From positions 73,313,625 through 73,377,624 of the forward strand of contig NC_089742.1 in assembly GCF_040412425.1 (NCBI RefSeq): DNA of 64,000 bases. The letters are read 5' to 3'. Under the pieces are notes generated by a model, which saw nothing but the letters and a program-made list of their open reading frames with translations, was not told the origin of the DNA and made no database searches. The stretch is from Macrobrachium rosenbergii. Taxonomy: Eukaryota; Arthropoda; Malacostraca; Decapoda; Palaemonidae. The position numbers and the translations under genes are program-made. Of this stretch, positions 23,549 to 35,008 are shown piece by piece. The stretch's first letter is position 1. Each line of letters begins with the position of its first letter.

Positions 23549-24971
23549 GCATGTAACCGGATAAATATGGCCTTTCCAGCAGTGCTTATATCATGTGAAG
23601 TTGTGGTGCTGCCCTCTTCGGCGCTGATGACGACGACGACGACGACAAGGGAGGAGAGCGACGAGTGGCATCACGTGTTGGGCAGCGCGGTCCAGACGGC
23701 AGAGATCTGTTACCTAACCGAGAGGCAACTTTTTGCGATTAAATAACATCTCTTCGGTTTCCAATGCGTGCTTGGTTTAGCTCTGGTCTTTGTTCTTTAG
23801 CAATTTTATACCACAATGTAACGGCATACACTCATCATTTCTCACTACGTCAAATAGGTAAAGTTATTGACACAAAAACAAAGCCGTCGTCCAAAAACTG
23901 AATACGTAAATTTGTATAAAAATAACCGACAAAGGATGTTGATGCAATTATAGACTTTGTCAATTATAGATGATACAGAGGCATGTACTGTGGACACACT
24001 GGCCAAAAACAACTGTCTTCAATTAATCTGAATGCAGCTGCCAGTACCAAACGAGAGAATAAAAGAAAGTACAGACACGACCGGCTATTAATGTTGTGAG
24101 AAATGCACCACGAATAATATGGACATTTTGTTGAAAGATAAAGCAGCATCAGGACAGCATCCCCAACCCCAACATTATATGTCTGACCACGCAAATGTTG
24201 TTAAGAGCTGCGGCCCTCAGTAAAAAATACGAGAAATTAAATTCTTTTGGGGTTGTTAATGCCCAGAAAAGGATGAACCTCTCAGTACCAAACCAAACTG
24301 TTTATCCGCCAGGTGCCGTCATGACTCGACTGAAGGGTAGTAAGGTGCCGGGAAACAAATGGCAATCGTAAACTCTAATTATGTGCGGACGCTGAGACTA
24401 TATCACTGCGCCATTGCTATCTTAAATGTAAATAACTTCATAGAAATGTTAATTTCCATAACAAAATGCGTATCAAATAGTAGGACCTCAATTTCAATAG
24501 ATAAGCTTAGCCAAAAAGGTCTTTTCCACCCTGTTTCAAGTAATTACACACCAGTGCTGTTAATAAGACTCAATAATAAAAAAAGATGTCGCCTCAAATA
24601 TTGCTGTCTCATCAGTGATTGACATTCGACATAAAAAACTGTTCGCTTCGAGGATTTCCGGTATGGCCGGTAGTTAAGTTTCGTGTACAACTGTGTGCGG
24701 AATTCATAACTGCCATCTATGGTGCCATTTCCTGTTCCAGACACCCATACGTTTTATTTATGTACTTATGCAATTTGAGTGATTTTTCCTAATAGTGACA
24801 ACATGTAATTTTTCAGTCTAAAATAAGACTTAGTATTTAACCTGGGATACTTCGTTATCAGATAACATCATTACTGCAAATAGGAAGGGAGTCCTCGTAG
24901 CCCGCGCTCTGGGATTATTTTCAACTTCGGAACCATTTCTTGCATTCAGTATCACTTGATACAGACGTGGA
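23548..24971. other. unique region with a (GAC)n run
   Basis: The first 200 bases are GC-richer than the surroundings, with ATGACGACGACGACGACGAC at about 23626-23646 and a CACGTG E-box near 23671. The rest is AT-rich. Small frames at 23964-24194 (minus) and 24359-24622 (plus) have no motif. Confidence 0.4.
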
Positions 24972-25043
24972 AAGGAATGGAATGGAATATTTGATTTAGG
25001 CATAAAGCCAAGCACTGGGACCCATAGGTCATTCAAGGCTATG
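24972..25043 (+). repeat. SINE-B fragment (5' part)
   Basis: GGAATGGAATGGAATATTTG head followed by AAGCCAAGCACTGGGACCCA and TAGGTCATTCA, then similarity stops. Confidence 0.7.
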
Positions 25044-25194
25044 ATGAGAATGAATGAAAATGGAAATGATATACTAAGTAATGAGTTTACAATAGACATT
25101 CTAAAGGTCAATCTTAAAAAAAGTAAAATCAAAGAGATTTAATCTCTAATGGAATTAAAAATGCCGTAAATAAGATAGAAAAGACATATCTATA

Positions 25195-25560
25195 TAACAC
25201 TATAAGATACGTTCATAAAAACCGTAAGCCTTTAAAAACTCAAAACAGGGCCAACATCAATGTTGTGTCCTAAAATTTCAGTTATGGTTTTACCACATCC
25301 GCCTCTCATTAGCATACCTGGTGCAGTGAACCAAAATGTGCTGAACTGTCAAAGGGCTATCATAGTGAACACACGCTGGAGCACTGCTACCATCAAGAAG
25401 GAAACTTGTGTGTCAGTCGGCAGTGACCAGTCCTCAGCCTAGTTAGAATAACTTCAGTCCTCCTGTCGCTTTGACAGATGTCTAATGAAAACAAGTCGGC
25501 TTGCGAAGGACAAGTGCCTAAGGATGTCATGCACCTTGTTTACGGAAAACAAAATATCGA
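25195..25560 (-). pseudogene. decayed RNase H-like C-terminus of a jockey-like non-LTR retrotransposon
   Basis: Minus-strand reading with two or three frameshifts. About 25540-25470 reads NKVHDILRHLSFASRLVF, then EVILTRLRTGHCRLTHKF, LDGSSAPACVHYDSPLTVQH, ILVHCTRYANERRMW and ITEILGHNIDVGPVLSF, ending near 25200 with AYGFYERIL. The pattern EV.LTRLR.GH.RLTH, P.C..C...LTV.HIL..C.RY..ER is typical of the RNase H and zinc-binding tail of jockey-clade elements. Two expected Cys positions look altered (CVHY where C..C is usual). It is a 3' fragment, as expected of 5'-truncated insertions. The plus-strand frame over this region is a shadow. Confidence 0.75.
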
Positions 25561-26224
25561 TACTACATCTTATCATAATCAGAATATACCTTGTGCAAAT
25601 GGCGAAACAATCTTATAATAATTACTGATGGTCATCCATCATTCACAGGGACACAGCCTCAATTCGTCGATAAGACCGTCTCCTCTCCTTCATGACAAGA
25701 GTGAGCATTTAATCATTTAACAACATGCGTAGGAAAACTGGTCCGACAGCCAGTTGCTAATGTGGAGTCTTTTGCCTTTCACGTCGAGAAGAAACGAAAC
25801 ACAATGGGCACGTCTGTTTATGCTGTTAAATCATCTTGTGTCTTACTTACGAAACTCTAAAAGTAGAAAAAGTGTTTGACAATTAAAAAGGAAAGAAGAA
25901 AAATCTACAAACGGCTAAAATCAGGTTGCTTCTCAATAAGGGACAAGGAAACTAGACTGGCCAGAGACCTGTCAGAGTATGGGGTATCCTTACAGCTCAT
26001 GATTATTTGTTATATAAAAATAACGGTTGAAATTTAGAATTTTTTAATATTACTAAGAAGACGGCGACTAGAATAAGATTGTAGTAGATTTTTTAGTCCA
26101 AAATGCACATCTTAACGGAGCCTGTTACACAGTGCAACGGTGTGAGAAATTAAAGCCCTGATACAACATAATATAACAAATATAATATATATGTATTTAT
26201 ATATACAGTACACATACATATACG

Positions 26225-26228
<4 letters not shown>
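25561..26228. other. unique sequence, nothing recognised
   Basis: May include more eroded retroelement sequence next to the RNase H fragment, but I cannot align it. Confidence 0.35.

Positions 26229-26313
<85 letters not shown>
26229..26313. repeat. (TA)n microsatellite
   Basis: Uninterrupted TA dinucleotides, preceded by an imperfect TA/CA region from about 26186. Confidence 0.98.
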
Positions 26314-26315
<2 letters not shown>

Positions 26316-27675
26316 CTGACGTCGATGTTTAAGGTTGAAATTATAATTTTCTTTCATTAATAATATCTCATTTCACCTCTTTGTAAACGTGTAGTGCAAT
26401 ACCTTTAAAAGGTTTCTCTGGACCTGACACGAACATGATGGTATCTCAGACGTCAAGCAACATGTTAACAGTCAATGAACCAGTTACTGAAATCCGAATG
26501 TATCGGGCTGACAGGATAACAAATCCTACCATGACTGTATTGTATTTCGTACACAAAGACTTTATTAAAGAAGCCACTATGGAGGTAAAAGACGAATACA
26601 GAACGTTAATCATGTTCTTTTCTTGTGCAGTTTCACGCTGAGCAGTAGCAATGGAGATAAACGCATCAGAAAGGAATTAGGATGGATATGAAAGGCAGAG
26701 GACTGTTTCTAGAAATAACCAGAAAAAGGGGCGCTTTCGTATTTCCGTTTTGAAAAGGAATTTCTTCCAGGCACCAATTCCAGAGGCCACTTGCACAGCA
26801 TCCACGATCAAATCCATTTTCAACGCAGCCCACTTTGTCACATCACAATGGCCAGGCTAAAACGAACGCGGACGCTGGCGTTGGCTCCTATCCTATGGAG
26901 GACGTAAACAAAAGCAAGATCGCCTGTCAGCTTAGAAGGTCGATAAGTTGCCAACCTTCACTCTCCTCCTTCCTTATGAGTCAGGACTTACATATTGAAC
27001 GTACAAAGTAAGCAAACTTATCCACTACTATTACGAACAAGATATACGTTCTATAACATGTCATGAAAACAATTAAGTTTTAATTCCTCTAGCGCGAAAA
27101 CGATAGTCTTTTTATTGAGCTTTTCACACGAATGGCAACTGCGAGTCTCTGATGTAACGCAACGATGGGAGTTGCATCGCGTTCGTTGGGAAGCGCTGTT
27201 CACATGATACCGTTTCGGAAAACAAATGAAAAATTGCAAATATACTGACAGCTTCGTCATGATTTTTCCATGGACTAATACGAACTTTAAGTAATCCATT
27301 TATCATTCCACCAATAACATACAACAGAATCAACCACTTTTTTTTTTAAGAAAACCGAATATGACGATGAAAATGAGAAAAACAAGAGATGAATTTGAGC
27401 ATTTTCCTTACGGAATTCGTTCTTGGGGAGATTTACGTTTAGACAACGTAACTCAGACATTCAGGAGAACTTAGACATTCAGAAGAAAGAGATCCCTCTT
27501 ATGGCTTTCCGGGTTTGCCTGCTTCCTCTCTTCGTAGACTGATGCGTGAATTTCTGGACACAAGAAAGACCATTTTTGTATCGACCCAGGGTGAAAACTA
27601 ACATACACAATAAATTATTGATTGCACAACGCTTATACATAACTCTACAAATGCTCCGTACGTACAAAGGAGACA
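26314..27675. other. unique region, nothing recognised
   Basis: A 68-codon plus frame (26435-26641) looks hydrophilic and ordinary but lacks a motif or splice context. Other frames are short and overlap each other on both strands. Confidence 0.4.
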
Positions 27676-27735
27676 AACAGACGGAGAGAGAGAAAGAGAG
27701 ATTGCAACAATGTTCCAGAATGAACTTGTAGCTGG

Positions 27736-27777
<42 letters not shown>

Positions 27778-27812
27778 CAACGAAGTTCCAGGATGAATTC
27801 GTAGCTGGTCAG

Positions 27813-27854
<42 letters not shown>

Positions 27855-27883
27855 AACGAAGTTCCAGGATGAATTCGTAGCTG

Positions 27884-27945
<62 letters not shown>

Positions 27946-27976
27946 AACAAAGTTCCAGACTAAATTCGTAGCTGGT
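27676..27976 (+). repeat. second composite (GA)n array, about 4 spacers
   Basis: Spacers start at about 27703, 27773, 27851 and 27941, reading ATTGCAACGAAGTTCCAGGA then TGAATTCGTAGCTGGTCAG. They are clearly related to the spacers at 22936-23547 but form their own subtype (GAAGTTCCAG and AATTCGTAG). Confidence 0.95.
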
Positions 27977-29632
27977 TTCGACCATGAAAATGCGATTCGT
28001 GTTGAAAGAGTCGGTCTGGGCAGGAAGTACGAGATCGGTATTCTCTCTCTCCCTTATAGGATCATCAGTCGCGTAAATGGTACAACACTTGTCTCGCCGA
28101 AAAGAGGAACTGGTTTTGTTCGCGGACAAGGATGGAAGCAGCGACCTGGGTTCGTTTTCTTGCATAACTCATTGAGCGTCCTTTGATTCTCTCTCTCTGG
28201 TGTTTCTAAGAATGTACGAAAGAGAATTTGAAGTCCTGTACGTGCCCTTTACTCAGAGTCTAAAGGGATGGGTCATCAGACTTGAGTAGAGTACATGAGG
28301 TTTTCCTGGAATCATTCAATGCCCGATATTTGCCAAATCCCTTTCTAAATGCTTTCTTTGCGAATACTATTAACCACCCAACTTCGCTCTTTTCCTATGA
28401 ATTTGATGGAGTGTCATTTTCCGCACCGAAAATCATGCTTAACGGGCCACATGCATCCTGAAGCAGTAAATTTCACAGGGCACGAGTAATTTATCTTCAT
28501 TTATGTTCCAAAAAGCTTGCAAAAATATCGCCTATCCTTTCAATATTTCTTTTGGGCACAAAATTTAATTTATGATTCTGGTATTATCACAGACATCGTC
28601 CTTCAACAGTCTAGTCTCAAAACCATCCACTAAATTTGCATACAAGAGCAATGCCTTGTGTACAGTACGACAAATGATATTTTATGTTTGTTGTGATGAT
28701 GTAGCACATTTCAGTGATATGCCTGACATTTTGAATGAAGGGTCTTTTGAAGCAGAGGTGCAGCATGTTGCTCGTTATGTTGCAAACGTCCTGTTGCCCA
28801 TTGTAGGCATACAAGCATAGTATATATTTACTTTAGATATTTTCACACTTATTAGGACTGCAAGTTCAATGATGATTCGTCAGCCACATACAGATAATGT
28901 TTCATTACAATTTTTTTATATTAGTAGAAACAATGCTTCCTTTTCAACATCATCTAAATTCCTGTGTTGTAATACTGTTTATATTTTCTGTATTGTACCC
29001 TACAGACAGCAGCTATAGTGAGAATCCACTGGAATATATGAAAAAATGAGTTTTATATTTAATATTTCATATCTTATTTGTCGTAGATTTAAGAACAGAA
29101 ATAAAGGTAAAAACAATTTCGTCACTCGTATTTTGAAGATACGTGAGAGGCAAATCAAAGTCCAAGTTTATATTCTTTCAATTTCCACGCTCCGAAGCCA
29201 ATGAACTTAGTCATCCATAAAACCTCAAGGCATTGTTTCAGTCAGACCAGTAAGTCAATGCAAGTTCTGCGTCGAGGCATCGGTCACGTCATCTGTCTGT
29301 TAACGACGTCGACAAGAATGAAGAACGGTGGGCCAGAGGAAGTTACTAGTCGGTCAAAAAATTAAAAGTAACTCGCAGTTGGCTTCGTCATTTAATTAAC
29401 AATTACTCCATTCCTGGATGGATGTTAAATTATTTTTTAACAGTTGAACGCCCACATATTAATGACGCGTGTGGCTCCTAACTGGCTTCACGGAAAGGGT
29501 GTTTATGTGGAAGAGATGGAAATTAACATTCAGTGATCTACCCCTGCCACTGCCTTAAAGAATGAGCGAGTGTTTGTCCTGAATCCAGGTAAAATAGTCA
29601 CAGAAAAAAATGTCACCTTAATCTTTCCTAGA
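27977..29632. other. unique region, nothing recognised
   Basis: About 1.6 kb. A plus frame at 28572-28820 has an antisense partner and no motif. No gene called. Confidence 0.4.
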
Positions 29633-29803
29633 TAGTAACCCCCAAGGGTTTTAGCCCGGTATCCACCTTTGCGGCGTGTTTGGTACAAGCCCGTTGCGGA
29701 TGCCCGTAAAAACATAAACAAAAGACTGTAACCATCATAAAGATAATGATCCCATAGAAATATTAGTCCTAGATAACGATCCCGAAAACCCTTGGGGTCA
29801 CTA
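29633..29803 (+). mobile_element. MITE copy 2, terminal inverted repeats with TA flanks
   Basis: Begins TA-GTAACCCCCAAGGGTTTT and ends with AAAACCCTTGGGGTCAC-TA, so the ends are near-perfect inverted repeats flanked by TA. The internal AACAAAAGACTGTAA and AGATAATGA segments match copy 1. A 108-codon minus frame that spans it is chance. Confidence 0.85.
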
Positions 29804-31927
29804 TCTCTTACTTTAACTGCTACCATAAATTCATGACTTTTTTTTTTTATAGCCAAAATTGTGACTCTTTTCCTGTGACTTTATTGCGGGCCACCGTTTG
29901 CCCTAGCTTCCATTTTCATTTTACCTTTCTTCGATGATGAGGTGGAGGTCTGGAAAAGGATTTTTGGCTGAACTCAGATAAATCCAGCGAGTAAAAAGAA
30001 AAAGACTCGTTCTGTTATTCAATAATCTGTTCCCGAAAAGAAATATACCTTACAGTCGACCTCTCAGGAACACACGAGACAAGTTGTAAACTAAAGCTCA
30101 AGTATTTTCTGCCTTAGGTGAAATCCAATATTAATTACAACTTTTGTGATTAATTACTTTCTTTTCTTATTGACTTTTAAGACTATAGACGTGTCAAAAT
30201 CCAAGTAATCACATTTCGTCCAGCTTCATGTCATATTTGATATGCAAGACATGGTGAGCTGGCTCCAAGCACCTTCTTTGTATAAAATTACAGAAGCCAT
30301 TATCGGAGGGAAATTGGCTGATCGCATAACTCTTTGGTTGTCTTAGTTCTGGACGCCATTAAAGAGGACACTAAAGCTATGAGTATAGCATGTGTAAAAT
30401 GTGGAAAGCGATTTTTAACTCACTGCGTCACCTTTCAATCACTTCAACAAGATAGCATTACATTCCGTTCTTTTGTAACAAAAAACTAGGAACATCATTC
30501 GACACCAACAGTATAAAGAAAGTACAGTGTCTCAGAACATAGAAGTTGATGAGAATAATTGATGATTACACAGAATCTTTAGTACTATAAAATAAGAACG
30601 GGTAAGGGTATCGTGTGGAACTGCGACGTAAAGGGACCTACATGGCGCTTCTGTTACCCCGACAACCAAGATCTAACCTTCAGCTGACTGACAAAAATAA
30701 TAAATAAATAAATAAATAAATAAATAAAAATAAAAAATAATAATAAGTAATGGAGGGCAGGAACCAAAGGACTAGATGTCTGAACGACAGAACATTCAAA
30801 ATAACTTTTAGAGGTTCCTTTTCTCAGTCTCCAAAACGCCAGCACAAAAATTCAAAAATGGTTTCCACTGTCTTATCAAAGATTACATAAAACGATCTGC
30901 CTAATGGGTTACAGTCTTTATGCTTTAAATGCACAGCCATTGTGCAATTCATGCTGAAATCAGTATTCGGTGCCTATGATCTGAACGATTTTGTTTCCTT
31001 AGTCTAACAGACAAAACCAACAGTGCGATCGAAAGAAGTGGAAAATGAACAACAGACGAATCAAACATAACAGCATACTTATTAGGAAGAAACTGACACA
31101 AAAACCAGACAAATTCATGGGAAACATACAGCTGACGATATTTTATGACTCCTCATAAAAACAACAAAATGCACAATTACGAAAAATCACCAAAACTGCA
31201 AAGCACACGAAACAGTGAACGCTAAAATGCCATCCCAGTTCCTTCATGAACTTAACGGTACTAGACGCGACAGAAGGCCAGTTGCCCGTCACTAGGTTCT
31301 TTAGACCGTGCTCAGGCCCTTGCAAATGAGCGTAGTTCCTGATAAACAGTTAAACTTAGATGCTGGTAAGAGACAACAACACTTCTGAGCACGTTATGGA
31401 TCCGGTAAATACTGAACGCCGACGAAACTTTGAAGTCATTGCACGTCTTATTGTGAACGTTTATCACAGGCGCATTTGCGACTCGCAGTTTGTTCACGTT
31501 AACAGATGCTCTCAAATCAAATGGCAGAGTCTACTCTTTTTTGCAAGTAAGAAATTATCCACAAAAGGCTTCACGTTAGATTACTGGCAGATGTTTAGAA
31601 CATTTGTATAGAGGAACGAAGGAGTTGAATTATATATGCCTAACGGGTATTTATCACCTTATTATATATTGCACTTAGTTGGATTACGCCAAAGGCGTTA
31701 ACAAAATCTTCCTTGTACTTTGCCAAGTCCTTTTCAGGGGTCCACAAAACAAATGAGTCAACACTATGAATCCATAAACAAATGAGCTAGCACTATGAAC
31801 CCATACCAAAATCACTAAGAGTGGCTTCTCAGCGCCTCCGTTCCACATGACTTCCCAACGATGACTGACACAACAAATACTGAAGAAGCCAACATGACCA
31901 GTGGGCTTAGGTTACCTCTCACTCATG

Positions 31928-31933
<6 letters not shown>
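29804..31933. other. unique region, nothing recognised
   Basis: About 2.1 kb of single-copy sequence with a short (AAAT)n tract at about 30700-30729. No gene or retroelement motif found. Confidence 0.4.

Positions 31934-31992
<59 letters not shown>
31934..31992. repeat. (GA)n microsatellite
   Basis: Uninterrupted GA dinucleotides. Confidence 0.99.
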
Positions 31993-31995
<3 letters not shown>

Positions 31996-32803
31996 GCTGA
32001 TGATTGATACATGAAGTGTTTAATGTATCATTTATGATGATACGCAACCACATCCAGTTATTATAATGATATACTATTACGACTAAATGCGTCACACACG
32101 GCATACTCAATCTTATAAAGTTCAGTTCTAGAACTCTCACTGAACCATAAAATCTTAGTTCCTGACGAAAATAAACAGCATTTCAGTAAACAGCTGGGGC
32201 ATAATCTTAAATATCCACACTGGAAACGGTAGATAATTAATTGTCAGCGACAACTGGGGTCGAGTCTAAATATCTGCGATGAAAAAGGTAGATAATTCAG
32301 CAGGCATCGATATCACACAGTACCAACAGAAATCATCTGAGATAATAATGACACCACTGACCCTATTGCACGCAAATATTGATAACACTGAAAATGGCGA
32401 GCAAATAAGGGTAGTTGGGTTTTCACGGTGTATGTAAAGGGGTTGGGAACCTAACACGGACGGAAGAGATCCGTATCAGGTGTCCTTGGGATGGCGTATA
32501 CGGCGTCGTGTGCTTCTCGTAGTTCGAGATGGGCGCTGGACAAGAAGAGAAGAGGAGGAACGAAAAGGAGAAAAGAAAACATGAAAGACTGATTTTTTAG
32601 TATCTTGTTAATCAAGTGGATTTAACAACTGGACATTATCAAAGACCATATAATGTTTGGCCAAGCTACTGGTCAAGTTGAAGCATATTCATCGGACGGC
32701 TTAGGAAGTGAAAAGTGCTCTTGCTTGTTTAGATAATAAAAGCTGTAATCACAATCATACATTAACTGTGGTAGTGAATTAATGAAATTCAGTGCAATTA
32801 GGA
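31993..32803. other. unique sequence upstream of the candidate promoter
   Basis: No gene recognised. Contains a near-repeated phrase (CTGGGGCATAATCTTAAATA near 32193 and CTGGGGTCGAGTCTAAATAT near 32252), apparently an old ~60-bp duplication. Confidence 0.35.
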
Positions 32804-32840
32804 TATAAAATGAAAAAAAATAAACTGTACAAATTTCAGA
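32804..32840 (+). promoter_or_regulatory. candidate TATA box and initiator
   Basis: TATAAAA at 32804-32810 is followed about 30 bases later by TTTCAGAC, loosely like an arthropod initiator (TCAG), near 32835. The spacing suits a TATA-dependent start about 27 bases before the ATG at 32865. AT-rich DNA gives many chance TATA matches, so the support comes only from the combination. Confidence 0.3.
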
Positions 32841-32864
32841 CTAAAGATAAAATTATCTTGAGAA

Positions 32865-32918
32865 ATGGAGACCCCCGCCATTCTAACTATTATTTTCCTC
32901 TCAAGTGCTCAAATTTTG
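32865..32918 (+). CDS. candidate first exon encoding a signal peptide
   Basis: ATG in a good context (G at -3 and G at +4) opens 18 codons, METPAILTIIFLSSAQIL, which look like a signal peptide: short N-region, hydrophobic core, small residues near the end. The frame meets TTG|GTAAGT at 32919, a consensus donor in phase 0. A short 5' exon carrying the 5' UTR and signal peptide is a common layout for small secreted arthropod proteins. I could not find the next exon within the window, so family and function are unknown. It may be chance, given its small size. Confidence 0.35.
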
Positions 32919-32924
32919 GTAAGT

Positions 32925-33379
32925 AAAATGATGTTCCTTAACCCAAGGCAGCAAAGATCAAAATGTCTAACATGCTAAAACCTCCATCGGAGTGCTACGT
33001 GAACCAAGGTCGCCTCGAAGATACGCTAGTGTCAAGGCACCACCCTCCGATTATCTTCAAAGCTTTGTCATAACAGACGAGCGCGCGTGGCGTGGGCAGA
33101 CGTGGCGAAAACACTAGTACTATATAAAGGATTAAAATTTTGTAGTTATTTGAAATGAGGCGTGGTGACGTCAGAGAAAATACTCAGGAAATGTCCCGGC
33201 CATTTCCACAGGATCGTTTACATAATATGTTTGGCGCGAATTCCCTGTCCACACGGCACTGCAAGGTCAGTGCTTCAATCATATGCCTTGATGATGCAAT
33301 GAGATATTGCGAAACGCCGTCGGCAAAATAAACTGTTGTTTTGATATACGTGCTGCCTTTTCCTGGATGCCCGCTTATT

Positions 33380-33380
<1 letters not shown>
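32925..33380. other. possible intron start; otherwise unique sequence
   Basis: No second exon is evident. A CTATATAAAG box lies at about 33119-33128 and an AATAAA at about 33328, but I cannot link them to a gene. Confidence 0.3.
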
Positions 33381-33430
<50 letters not shown>

Positions 33431-33431
33431 G

Positions 33432-33490
<59 letters not shown>

Positions 33491-33524
33491 ATGCATATAT
33501 ACACATATATATATATATATATAT

Positions 33525-33583
<59 letters not shown>

Positions 33584-33737
33584 CATACAAGCATTTGAGG
33601 TTGAGACGCCATATCGAATGATGAGGTTATTTAAATAACCAGTGGCATGATATTTTTTTATTTGGAAGAAGTTGTTTATCAAATGTTCATTTTAAAAAAA
33701 TAGAAAATAAATAAAAAGAACACATACACACACATAC

Positions 33738-33809
<72 letters not shown>
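33381..33809. repeat. (CT)n and (TA)n microsatellites
   Basis: CT tract about 33381-33425 joins TA tracts that run to about 33580. A further TA tract is at about 33741-33809. Confidence 0.97.
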
Positions 33810-33812
<3 letters not shown>

Positions 33813-34221
33813 TGTGTATGAGCCTTTCTTTTTGTTTTACCTTAAATATTGAGGAAGTGTCGCTTCTTCATATGAAACATGCAGTAGCCAGATTAACGGC
33901 ATGAAACATGCCGTATTTATTTCCAAGTCATTTTCATTTTCCGTCTTGTTACTCGTCTAGTCTAACTGTCGAACTAGAATTCTATCTATCTGTCTGTCCA
34001 TTCAGCTGTCTATCTATCTATCTATCTATCTTGAGTGAATAAGCAATAAACGCTCCGATGGTCGAGTTAAGCCCTCAGGTAAGCCAGTCTCGCCCTTAAA
34101 CGCCGGTCATAAGTGTGGTGCAAAAGCCATTCAACAAGACCATTTCAGTTCGGGATTGACACCACGCTGTGCTAACACCGTTGTCAATTTGCTGAAATCG
34201 AACTGTTTAATTCTACGAGGA
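33810..34221. other. unique sequence with a short (TCTA)n run
   Basis: TCTA repeats at about 34010-34030. No gene seen. Confidence 0.5.
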
Positions 34222-34318
34222 TTCTCTCTCTCTCTCTCTCTCTTTGTGAGTTTATGCTAACACACAAAAAGACATACACAGACACGCACATACACATATA
34301 TACATGTATATATATACA

Positions 34319-34353
<35 letters not shown>

Positions 34354-34354
34354 T

Positions 34355-34400
<46 letters not shown>

Positions 34401-34541
34401 ACTGTAAGTATGTATGTCTTTATGTATGTATGTAGAGGGAGGGGACAATTCCAACAAACTGGAATCACTTGGAAACCAGTGCAGTAAGAATAATCTTTGG
34501 TTTTCGACTGAAAGGGTGAAATTAATCTAAAAGCAAAGGAG

Positions 34542-34637
<96 letters not shown>

Positions 34638-34755
34638 AAATTATGAACAGTGAATACTTAGATATGATATTTTAAATTATATATGAATATATGGAAAATA
34701 CGGCTCTCTCTCTCTCTCTCTCTTTGTGAGTTTATATATACATATATACATATAT

Positions 34756-34836
<81 letters not shown>

Positions 34837-35008
34837 TATATACTGTAGATATGTCTTTATGTATGTATGTAGAGGGAGGGACAATTCCAACAAACTGGAA
34901 TCACTTGGAAACCTTAGATATGAGATGATAAATTTTAAATTATATAATGTGGATAGAATGAGGTGATAAATTTTAAATTATATAATGTGAATAGAATGGA
35001 AAATACGG
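34222..35008 (+). repeat. tandem duplication with expanded TA tracts
   Basis: Two units share the order (CT)n-TTTGTGAGTTTAT, a TA/CA region, GTATGTATGTAGAGGGAGGG, ACAATTCCAACAAACTGGAA TCACTTGGAAACC, then GGAAAATACGGCTC. Unit 1 begins near 34222, unit 2 near 34703. Inside unit 2 a 38-bp piece containing TGATAAATTTTAAATTATAT is itself repeated (34926 and 34964). Confidence 0.9.

Noticed and set aside
25260..25442. 60-codon plus-strand frame
   Set aside because: It is the shadow of the minus-strand RNase H-like remnant.
29530..29856. 108-codon minus-strand frame
   Set aside because: It crosses the whole MITE and includes its terminal repeats, so it is a chance frame.
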